This document shows, in pieces, positions 1 to 4,945 of a DNA stretch of 8,569 nucleotides; positions within the stretch are counted from its first letter, which is position 1; each line of letters begins with the position of its first letter. The notes beneath the pieces were generated by a model. That model made no database searches. It was not told the DNA's origin and worked only from the letters and a program-made list of their open reading frames with translations. The DNA comes from CAYNFH01 sp964396385. Lineage in GTDB: Bacteria; Armatimonadota; Chthonomonadetes; Chthonomonadales; CAJBBX01. The DNA lies in contig CAYNFH010000258.1 in assembly GCA_964396385.1 (NCBI GenBank), positions 1 through 8,569 of the forward strand, read 5' to 3'. A program made the position numbers and the translations under genes.

Positions 1-143
1 AGCGTCAGGTGCTTATCTGGCGCTACTACGAAGAGAGAAGCTTTGAAGAGATAGCCGCTCTTCTGGACGTGCAACTGGCTACCACCAGAAGCCTCCTGAG
101 ACACGCCATTAATAACTTGAAGAAGGCGATTACGGAGGGGTAG
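1..143 (+). CDS. RNA polymerase sigma factor, C-terminal part (sigma-70 region 4, ECF-like); 5' end outside window
   Basis: The frame opens before the window and ends at TAG 141-143, giving 46 visible residues. They read as a sigma region 4 helix-turn-helix: a start of the RQVLIWRYYEE type, then SFEEIAALLDV (first helix and turn), then a recognition helix around TTRSLLRHAINNLKKAI. This is the module that contacts the -35 promoter element. The 'EIAxxL...R...RA..xLK' spacing matches ECF sigma factors, which direct RNA polymerase to small regulons. An anti-sigma gene often follows an ECF factor, but here the next gene on the strand is a secreted protease behind a terminator, so no anti-sigma partner is visible. 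Group assignment is limited because region 2 is missing. Confidence 0.8.
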   Translation, partial: RQVLIWRYYEERSFEEIAALLDVQLATTRSLLRHAINNLKKAITEG

Positions 144-148
144 ATACC

Positions 149-228
149 GGAGTAGTGGAGTGATGGAGTAATGTCCGGATCCGGAATCCGGCATCCAACA
201 CTCCGTTACTCCACCACTCCAGTACTCC
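149..228. repeat. Imperfect 80-nt palindrome built from 8-bp units
   Basis: Bases 149-172 consist of three octamers of the form GGAGTRRT. Bases 205-228 are their near-complement (ACTCC-containing octamers). Paired as a hairpin, 24 positions give 21 Watson-Crick pairs, one G-T pair and two mismatches. The loop holds a second stem, CCGGAT 175-180 with ATCCGG 186-191, and a perfect 12-bp palindrome (TCCGGATCCGGA, 174-185). It starts 6 nt after the sigma factor stop. It could be an mRNA-stabilising 3' structure or a REP/MITE-like repeat; no transposase or target duplication is visible. Confidence 0.75.
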
Positions 229-242
229 TCGTTTGCGACTTT

Positions 243-277
243 GGGCCGCGCCGCCTACGGGCAGTGCGGCCCTTTTT
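243..277 (+). terminator. Intrinsic (Rho-independent) terminator after the sigma factor gene
   Basis: A 7-bp GC stem, GGGCCGC 243-249 with GCGGCCC 266-272, is followed directly by five T residues (273-277). The loop can fold further (CCG 251-253 with CGG 258-260). Stem plus T-run is the classical intrinsic terminator. It sits about 100 nt beyond the sigma stop and 108 nt before the protease start, so it most simply ends sigma transcription. If a promoter lies upstream of it, it could instead attenuate the protease. Confidence 0.75.
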
Positions 278-298
278 CCTGGCATTTCCCACAGCGAA

Positions 299-374
299 GT
301 CCATGGCCTTGCTCGCCAGAATCCCGGATGGACGGTCTTGCGCCTCCTCATGAGGGTAAGGCGCAGAGCAAAGG
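299..374 (+). promoter_or_regulatory. Candidate structured leader of the protease mRNA (possible pseudoknot covering the RBS)
   Basis: Three pairings are visible. GTCCAT 299-304 pairs with ATGGAC 328-333. TGCGCCT 339-345 pairs with AGGCGCA 359-365, capped by CCT/AGG around a CATG loop. CCTTGCTC 307-314 pairs with GAGCAA plus GG at 366-374, with one bulged A. The last pairing starts in the loop of the first and ends in the Shine-Dalgarno region (AAGGGAG 371-377), so it would form a pseudoknot, or compete with the first helix, and hide the ribosome binding site. I could not match it to a known riboswitch class. Confidence 0.35.
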
Positions 375-384
375 GAGTGTGAGC

Positions 385-2163
385 ATGGCACATAGCGTAT
401 CCACTGTCGATAAGCGACAGGGGACCCTGACCGTCCGTCACCCTGTCTGGCGTCTTCTCCTCCCAGGCATCCTCGTTATTTCACTGGCCGCCGTCCCGCT
501 GGTCTCCCGCGCGGACTCCTTCGACGACAAAAGCGACCACGCCCTGAAGCACCGGTGGGCAAAGGACCTTCCCACGCGAAAGGCGCCGGTCGTGATCACG
601 CTGGTCGATGGGCCTTCCGCGGACGTGGACAAGCAGCTCCGCGCGGCCGGGGCGGTCAACATCCAGCCGCTTCGCCTGATAGGCGGTTTCGCCGCGCAGG
701 TGCCGGTGGGCCGGCTGCGCAAGCTGGCTGAGCTGCCTTTAGTAGCGCACGTCGCGGAAGATCTCCCGGTCAGGAAGCATGACGAGTTCACTGTCGGCTC
801 CTCCATGGCAGGGATTGCGTGGCAGCAGTACGGTGTAGACGGCAGCGGCGTAGCTGTCGCCGTACTGGACAGCGGCATCAGCGCGCATCCGGACCTCAAC
901 AATTCAAGTGGCGGCAGCCGCGTGGTGGCAAGCGTCAGCTTTGTGCCCGGGGACTCGTCCACGGCGGATGGGTGCGGGCACGGGACGCACGTTGCGGGCA
1001 TCGCCGCCGGAAGCGGATACAGCTCCACGGGGAGCCAGTTCAGCCATACCTTCTACGGCATCGCCCGCAACGCCAACATCGTCAACGTGCGCGTCCTGGA
1101 CGGCACCGGGCAGGGCATGGTCAGCAGCGTTATCAACGGGATCAACTGGGTCATCCAGAACAAGGACCTGTACAACATCCGGGTCATGAACCTCTCGCTG
1201 GGGCATCCCCCGGCGGAGAGCTACAAGGCAGATCCGCTCTGCCAGGCGGTAGAGCAGGCCTGGAAGGCCGGGATAGTGGTAGTCTGCGCGGCCGGAAACA
1301 ACGGCCGGCTCAACCCCACGCCCACCCCGGGAATGGACAACGGCGGATACGGCACCGCGTACGGCACTATCACATCGCCCGGGAATGACCCCTATGTCAT
1401 TACTGTGGGGGCAATGCGGTCCACCGGCGTCGGGCGTCCGCAAGATACCGTGGCGACCTACTCCAGCCGCGGCCCAACCCTGGGCGACCTGCTCGTGAAG
1501 CCGGATATCGTGGCCGCTGGAAACAAGATTATCTCGCTGAGAGACATTGGCGGGTACCTGGACACGCTGTATGCAGCCGAAATCGTGCCGCTCAGCTACT
1601 ATGTCATGGCAATCCAGGCCACAGACGTACCGATGTACTTCACACTGTCCGGCACCTCCATGGCGGCGCCGGTGGTGTCGGGGGCGGCGGCCCTGATGCT
1701 CCAGGCGGATCCCACGCTCAATCCAGACACGGTGAAGGCGCGGATTATGGTTTCCGCCGATAAATGGGGTTTTCCGAATGGCCGGTGGGACCTCCTTTCC
1801 TATGGAGCCGGATACCTGAACGTCCCGGCAGCCATTGCCAGCAGGATCCACGTGTCTCAGCCCGCGCTCAGCCCGGGTCTGGTCTATGACAGTGCCACCG
1901 GCAACATCTGTGTCAACAACGTGACGTGGGGCACCAACGTCATCTGGGGCGCGGCGGACATTCCGGACTTCACGGTCCTGTGGGGCGCCAACGTCATCTG
2001 GGGCTGCAACGTCATCTGGGGTCAGAACGTTATCTGGGGCCAGAACGTTATCTGGGGCGCCAATGTCATCTGGGGTGCCAACACCGTGGCCGGCAGCAAC
2101 GTTATCTGGGGCTGCGACTCAGACGGCCAGAGCGACGAGAACGTGGACCAGGGGGGCGATTAG
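385..2163 (+). CDS. Secreted subtilisin-like serine protease (peptidase S8) with C-terminal NVIWG repeats
   Basis: The gene encodes a 592-residue exported endopeptidase. The ATG at 385 is chosen because AAGGGAG lies 7 nt upstream and a signal peptide follows at once: basic residues, a hydrophobic core near 24-40, and probable cleavage after SRA (43/44). Residues about 67-132 resemble an I9-type propeptide that would act as intramolecular chaperone and inhibitor. The S8 domain spans roughly 150-495 and has the full catalytic set: Asp162 (AVLDSG), His199 (GHGTHVAG), oxyanion Asn305 (AAGNNG) and Ser425 (SGTSMAAP). Residues 511-576 are eleven tandem hexads of xNVIWG type, then an acidic tail with several Asp and Glu. 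No LPxTG or transmembrane anchor is seen, so the mature enzyme should be secreted or held through the repeats. The substrate cannot be read from sequence. Confidence 0.95.
   Translation: MAHSVSTVDKRQGTLTVRHPVWRLLLPGILVISLAAVPLVSRADSFDDKSDHALKHRWAKDLPTRKAPVVITLVDGPSADVDKQLRAAGAVNIQPLRLIGGFAAQVPVGRLRKLAELPLVAHVAEDLPVRKHDEFTVGSSMAGIAWQQYGVDGSGVAVAVLDSGISAHPDLNNSSGGSRVVASVSFVPGDSSTADGCGHGTHVAGIAAGSGYSSTGSQFSHTFYGIARNANIVNVRVLDGTGQGMVSSVINGINWVIQNKDLYNIRVMNLSLGHPPAESYKADPLCQAVEQAWKAGIVVVCAAGNNGRLNPTPTPGMDNGGYGTAYGTITSPGNDPYVITVGAMRSTGVGRPQDTVATYSSRGPTLGDLLVKPDIVAAGNKIISLRDIGGYLDTLYAAEIVPLSYYVMAIQATDVPMYFTLSGTSMAAPVVSGAAALMLQADPTLNPDTVKARIMVSADKWGFPNGRWDLLSYGAGYLNVPAAIASRIHVSQPALSPGLVYDSATGNICVNNVTWGTNVIWGAADIPDFTVLWGANVIWGCNVIWGQNVIWGQNVIWGANVIWGANTVAGSNVIWGCDSDGQSDENVDQGGD
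1915..2112 (+). repeat. Eleven in-register 18-bp units encoding xNVIWG hexads
   Basis: Residues 511-576 of the protease divide exactly into eleven six-residue units with no insertion or deletion. Seven (units 2, 5-9 and 11) are perfect xNVIWG, where x is T, A, C, Q or S. Units 1 (NNVTWG), 4 (FTVLWG) and 10 (ANTVAG) are degenerate, and unit 3 (AADIPD) has lost the motif. Codons vary among units (GTC/GTT, AAC/AAT, GGC/GGT), so the protein motif rather than the DNA is conserved. Regular Trp, Val and Ile at a 6-residue period suggests a short beta-solenoid-like or stacked-strand structure; this is inference. Confidence 0.9.
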
Positions 2164-2744
2164 GCGGCTTCCTGCTTTACCGGCGCCGTTGTCACCAGCG
2201 GCGCCGATTCTTGTTCAGGGGCCTCGCGAGTCGGAGACTCTGCGACCACATCCACCAACAGCAGCATGTGCGCGGCTACCAGCGCCTTGGGCGCGCCCAC
2301 GTGACCGGCGACCTTGGTGAGCCCCTGCTCGCTCGCCTCGCTCTCCAGCCGCTCCCGATCTGAGCACTCCAGGTTCTCCGGAAGCCGGAACTTATAGATG
2401 AGCCACAGCGCCCACCGGAGGTAGCTCGCCTCCGTAACCGCATGGCGGTCCGGGAGCTCCGCCCAGGCCTCGTCCAGCTTTGCCAGGAACCGGCTGACTA
2501 CCAGCTCCGCCGTCTCCTCGTCCCTCCCGACGCCGTAGGTCAGCTCGTTGCGGACCGCTTCCACGCCCTCCACGCCGCGGGCTATCTCCTCGGCGGCCCG
2601 CTTTTCCTCGGCTTCGTCCACGTCGCCGGTAAGCGTCACAACCCCATCGTCTGCTGTGACACCGATGTCCAGCGCGCCCACGCGCGGATCCCGAACGAGC
2701 GCGAAGTTCACCCGCGTCTTTAGCATGAAGTCTGAGATAGCCAT
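2160..2744 (-). CDS. BON-domain protein with long uncharacterised C-terminal region
   Basis: The protein has 194 residues. The start at 2744 is supported by a near-ideal Shine-Dalgarno, AGGAGGTG, six nt before the ATG on the minus strand. Residues about 6-69 form a BON domain: an alpha-beta-beta-alpha-beta pattern with the 'DGVVTLTGDV' strand-turn, conserved Gly40, and a helix ending in GVEGVEAVRNEL. BON domains occur in osmotically induced (OsmY-type) and envelope or phospholipid-associated proteins. No signal peptide is visible, so it is probably cytoplasmic. Residues 75-165 contain a helix with two Trp and look like a separate helical domain I do not recognise. The last 30 residues are rich in Pro, Glu and Ala and probably disordered. 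Its stop overlaps the protease stop on the other strand, and it is divergent from the NRAMP-like gene. Confidence 0.85.
   Translation of the reverse strand: MAISDFMLKTRVNFALVRDPRVGALDIGVTADDGVVTLTGDVDEAEEKRAAEEIARGVEGVEAVRNELTYGVGRDEETAELVVSRFLAKLDEAWAELPDRHAVTEASYLRWALWLIYKFRLPENLECSDRERLESEASEQGLTKVAGHVGAPKALVAAHMLLLVDVVAESPTREAPEQESAPLVTTAPVKQEAA
2181..2216 (+). terminator. Probable terminator of the protease, embedded in the BON gene
   Basis: CGGCGCCG at 2181-2188 and again at 2199-2206 (self-complementary, so it pairs with its copy) forms an 8-bp stem with a 10-nt loop. A T-rich stretch, ATTCTTGTTC (2207-2216), follows. It begins 17 nt after the protease stop. It lies entirely within the last codons of the minus-strand BON gene (around the APLVTTAPV stretch). 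The other strand lacks a T-run, so it is directional for the protease. Confidence 0.65.
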
Positions 2745-2909
2745 GGAGCGCACCTCCTGGTGATCCAAAGTGGAGCGTGGATGCCGCCTCATACAAGACG
2801 GGAAAGAGTGCCCGGCCGTTCCCCGTCGCTGCCGCTGGGAACCGCCCTCACCATCCCCACGTCTTGTCTCCGGCAAGCGAGCAATCGATGACGGGAAGAC
2901 GTGACAATC
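2745..2909. promoter_or_regulatory. Divergent BON / NRAMP intergenic region with competing inverted repeats
   Basis: This 165-nt gap must hold promoters in both directions, although I see no convincing -10/-35 pair on either strand. CACGTCTT 2858-2865 can pair with AAGACGTG 2896-2903, which overlaps the weak Shine-Dalgarno (GGGAAG 2893-2898) of the NRAMP gene. The same core, as CGTCTTGT 2860-2867, can instead pair with ACAAGACG 2793-2800. GACGGG 2797-2802 can also pair with CCCGTC 2822-2827. GACGGGAA occurs twice as a direct repeat (2797 and 2890). The alternatives are mutually exclusive, as in an RNA switch, or the repeats could be operator half-sites. Confidence 0.35.
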
Positions 2910-4259
2910 ATGGCAGTACCTGAGAGACAACCGGACGTAACAAGGCTGTTGGACGACGAGCTCCAGCAGGGATCCAGGCCTCCACACCAGCCACTCTGGA
3001 GACACATTGGCCCGGGGCTGGTTACGGGCGCGGCGGATGACGATCCCTCAGGCATCGGCACCTACTCCGTGGCCGGCGCACAGTTTGGCTACGGGCTGCT
3101 CTGGATGAGCCTGTTCCTGGTGCCGCTGATGATAGCGGTGCAGGAGATGTGCGGCCGCATCGGCGCGGTAACCGGCAAGGGACTGGCGGCGGTCATTAAG
3201 GAGCACTACCCGAAGTGGGTGCTCTGGGGGGCCGTCCTGCTCCTCTTCATCGCGAATACCTTCAACGTATGGGCCGACCTCAACGTGATGGCGGCCTCCG
3301 CCCGGATGCTATTCGGCCTGCCGTTCGGTTTCTGCCTCACGGTGGTAGCGGGCGTGACCATCGCCCTGCTCATTCGCGTTCCGTATCGCACCTACGTTCG
3401 TTACCTGAAGTGGCTCTGCTTCGCGCTTGTCTCGTACGTAGTGACCGCGCTCCTGCCCAGCGTCCACCTGCAGTGGGCAAGGATCGCCCACAATCTGTTC
3501 ATCCCCCACTGGAGCAAAGATCCGGCCTTCATTATGACGGTGGTGGGCTTCATCGGGACCACCATCTCGCCCTACCTCTTCTTCTGGCAGGCCGGCGAAA
3601 CTGTGGAAGAGGACATCAAGGAAGGCAAGGCCCTCGAGCCGGGCGTTCGCCTAATGAAGGTAACGGAAGACGAGATACGTATGGTGCGGGCGGATACGGT
3701 TACTGGCATGCTGGCCTCCCAGGTAGTCTGCTTCTTCATCGTGGTATGCACCGCGGCTACGCTGCACGCCACCGGCAAGACGGACATCAACACCGCGCAG
3801 GATGCCGCGCAGGCCCTTCGTCCTCTCGGCGGCACCGTAGCCTACTGGCTCTTCGCACTCGGTATACTGGGCACCGGAATGCTTGCGGTGCCCACGCTGG
3901 CCGGCTCCGCCGCCTATGCCGTGGCCGAGACGGCGGGATGGCGCGTGGGGTTATACCGCCGCTTCCAGCGGGCGCGCGGTTTCTATCTCACTATCGCCGC
4001 GGTGATACTGATCGGATACCTACTCAACTTTACGCATATCATCAGTCCCATCAAGGCGCTGCTCTACAGCGCGGTGCTGAACGGAGTCGTCGCCCCGCCA
4101 CTCATCGTGCTCCTCCTGTTTATCTGCAACAATCGCAATATCGTGGGCGAGCGGCGCAATGGACCCGCCTCAAATGCGCTCGGCTGGCTGACCGTGGTCC
4201 TCATGTCGGCTGCGGCGATCTTCATGTTTTACGCCATTGCCTCCGGGAAGGCATCGTAG
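2910..4259 (+). CDS. NRAMP-family (SLC11-like) divalent metal transporter with non-canonical metal-site motifs
   Basis: The protein has 449 residues and about eleven hydrophobic segments, the size and layout of the NRAMP (LeuT-fold) family, which moves divalent metals with protons across the inner membrane. The N-terminal GPGLVTGAADDDPSGIGTYS stretch aligns with the first unwound helix. The classical DPGN motif there is DPSG (Asp45-Pro46-Ser47). The TM6 motif, normally (A/M)PH, reads SPY (Ser220-Pro221-Tyr222) within GTTISPYLFFWQ. Loss of the usual Asn, Met and His ligands means Mn/Fe should not be assumed; Mg or another hard cation is possible. ATG 2910 is chosen over GTG 2901 because GGGAAG 2893-2898 is too close to the GTG. 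It heads the plus-strand metal block and is separated from the next gene by hairpins. Confidence 0.9.
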   Translation: MAVPERQPDVTRLLDDELQQGSRPPHQPLWRHIGPGLVTGAADDDPSGIGTYSVAGAQFGYGLLWMSLFLVPLMIAVQEMCGRIGAVTGKGLAAVIKEHYPKWVLWGAVLLLFIANTFNVWADLNVMAASARMLFGLPFGFCLTVVAGVTIALLIRVPYRTYVRYLKWLCFALVSYVVTALLPSVHLQWARIAHNLFIPHWSKDPAFIMTVVGFIGTTISPYLFFWQAGETVEEDIKEGKALEPGVRLMKVTEDEIRMVRADTVTGMLASQVVCFFIVVCTAATLHATGKTDINTAQDAAQALRPLGGTVAYWLFALGILGTGMLAVPTLAGSAAYAVAETAGWRVGLYRRFQRARGFYLTIAAVILIGYLLNFTHIISPIKALLYSAVLNGVVAPPLIVLLLFICNNRNIVGERRNGPASNALGWLTVVLMSAAAIFMFYAIASGKAS

Positions 4260-4270
4260 CCGAATCCTGC

Positions 4271-4334
4271 CTCCGATGGTTCCGGTCGGATCTACTCTCT
4301 CCACGATTCCGTGCCGGATCGGGAACCATCGGAG
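4271..4334 (+). terminator. Long inverted repeat after the NRAMP gene (terminator-like, no T-run)
   Basis: CTCCGATGGTTCC 4271-4283 and GGAACCATCGGAG 4322-4334 are perfect 13-bp inverted repeats. An inner imperfect stem (CGGATC 4287-4292 with GATTCCG 4305-4311, one bulge) leaves a 12-nt pyrimidine-rich loop. It begins 12 nt beyond the stop codon. It is probably a 3'-end structure protecting or ending the NRAMP transcript, but no U-tract follows. Confidence 0.5.
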
Positions 4335-4340
4335 CCCTGA

Positions 4341-4450
4341 GGCTGTCAAAAGCAAGTGAGCCGCCGGGCACGTTGGCGGCCCATTAGGCAGCCGGAAACC
4401 GGGAATACCCCCGCTTGGCCGGACGCTTTGCGGACAGGAGTATCGTCCGG
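4341..4450 (+). other. Hairpin-rich, gene-free segment between the NRAMP gene and the small protein
   Basis: GCCGCC 4360-4365 pairs with GGCGGC 4375-4380, enclosed by GGCTG 4341-4345 with CAGCC 4389-4393. A further 7-bp inverted repeat follows, CCGGACG 4419-4425 with CGTCCGG 4444-4450. No convincing reading frame covers this stretch and no clear promoter is seen. It may be the structured leader of the 100-residue protein or a small non-coding RNA. Given the GC richness, some of these stems could be fortuitous. Confidence 0.3.
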
Positions 4451-4514
4451 ACGGGCTATTAGGGCCAATTGCTATACAAACGGCTTAGCTGGAAGATTCC
4501 ATTCGAGCCGTGCG

Positions 4515-4550
4515 AAAGGAGGAGCCGGATCCGTCCGGTTAAGATAGATG
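4515..4550 (+). promoter_or_regulatory. Shine-Dalgarno separated from its start codon by a hairpin
   Basis: AAAGGAGGAG at 4515-4524 is a strong ribosome binding site, but it is 23 nt from the ATG at 4548, too far for normal initiation. Exactly between them lies CCGGA 4525-4529 pairing with TCCGG 4534-4538 around a 4-nt loop. Folding this hairpin brings the effective spacing to about 9 nt. Comparable hairpin bridging is known for bacteriophage T4 genes 25 and 38. Confidence 0.45.
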
Positions 4551-4850
4551 GCGATGCGGGTTCTAGTCGATCCAGCAGTACAAGAGAATGTGCGTCGTGG
4601 AGCGCCGGAAGCTGTCCCCAGCCGCGTCCGGCTGTACTACACGCTCGGTGAGATAGAGCAGCTTCTCAATACGCCCGGGTGCGATCCTGTGGCGCTGACA
4701 GACTGCCTGCGCAAGGAGGGCGACCTTGTCCGGGTGGAAGGAGACGCGAGGGCTTTAGAGGATGCCGGACTGGTCGCGGAAGGCGAGATGGTGGCACGCT
4801 GCCTCCGCATGATGGACGCAGAGGGCGTACGGTCCCTGGAAGTAGATTAA
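4548..4850 (+). CDS. Hypothetical protein, 100 residues, within the metal-transport block
   Basis: I do not recognise a family. Codon use resembles the neighbours and the frame has the same strand as the flanking transporters, supporting a real gene. The product is soluble-looking, with no hydrophobic segment or signal peptide. It has three Cys (45, 53, 85), a central stretch beginning RVRLYYTLGEIEQLL that predicts helical, a probable beta hairpin around DLVRVEGD, and an acidic C terminus ending in EVD. The ATG at 4548 follows a stop in the same frame. ATG 4554 is an alternative start. Initiation seems to depend on the hairpin-spaced ribosome binding site described separately. The position between an NRAMP-like importer and a CDF exporter suggests, without proving, a link to metal handling. 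It could be a lineage-specific protein. Confidence 0.6.
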   Translation: MAMRVLVDPAVQENVRRGAPEAVPSRVRLYYTLGEIEQLLNTPGCDPVALTDCLRKEGDLVRVEGDARALEDAGLVAEGEMVARCLRMMDAEGVRSLEVD

Positions 4851-4852
4851 CG

Positions 4853-4894
4853 CCTGAACACCTGAACACCTGAACACCTGAACACCTGAACACC
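4853..4894. repeat. Octanucleotide tandem repeat, five perfect copies
   Basis: The unit CCTGAACA is repeated five times without mismatch from 4853 to 4892, with a further CC. It starts two nt after the stop of the 100-residue protein and ends 14 nt before the TATAAT of the CDF gene, so it covers where the -35 element should lie. Perfect short repeats of this kind change copy number by replication slippage. Confidence 0.95.
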
Positions 4895-4914
4895 GATCTC
4901 GGGCCGTGTATAAT
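4886..4914 (+). promoter_or_regulatory. Candidate sigma-70-type promoter of the CDF/mbfA operon
   Basis: TATAAT at 4909-4914 is a perfect -10 consensus 31 nt before the CDF start. The position 17 nt upstream (4886-4891) reads CTGAAC, a weak -35 supplied by the last octamer repeat. Transcription should start near 4921. The CDF gene would therefore be expressed separately from the NRAMP gene. Confidence 0.55.
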
Positions 4915-4936
4915 CCAGAAGGGATTCTCATTCTGG
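4915..4936. promoter_or_regulatory. Inverted repeat just downstream of the -10 box, possible operator
   Basis: CCAGAA 4915-4920 and TTCTGG 4931-4936 are perfect inverted half-sites separated by 10 nt. They start directly after TATAAT and span the expected transcription start, a typical place for repressor binding by metal sensors. It matches no operator consensus I know (Fur, Zur, MntR), and a 6-bp hairpin just before the ribosome binding site (GGAAAGG) is the alternative. Confidence 0.35.
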
Positions 4937-4945
4937 AAAGGCAGC

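Noticed and set aside
299..374. Match of the protease leader to c-di-GMP-I or fluoride riboswitches
   Set aside because: Conserved core sequences of these classes are absent. Only a generic set of helices is visible.
241..384. Upstream extension of the protease frame to an ATG-like start at 241
   Set aside because: The extension would translate through the terminator and leader hairpins, has no ribosome binding site, and would bury the signal peptide 48 residues further in. ATG 385 has AAGGGAG and an immediate signal peptide.
904..1851. Minus-strand open frame of 315 codons inside the protease
   Set aside because: The plus strand encodes a complete catalytic-triad protease. The minus frame has no family resemblance and is a shadow of GC-rich codons.
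2901..2909. GTG start for the NRAMP-like gene at 2901
   Set aside because: The only purine-rich ribosome binding site (2893-2898) is two nt from it. ATG 2910 has a workable, slightly long spacing.
3215..4387. Plus-strand open frame of 390 codons overlapping the NRAMP gene
   Set aside because: It is the +1-shifted shadow of the transporter, extremely Arg/His-rich, with no domain.
4853..4894. CRISPR array
   Set aside because: Units are 8 bp and directly abutting, with no spacers and no cas genes.
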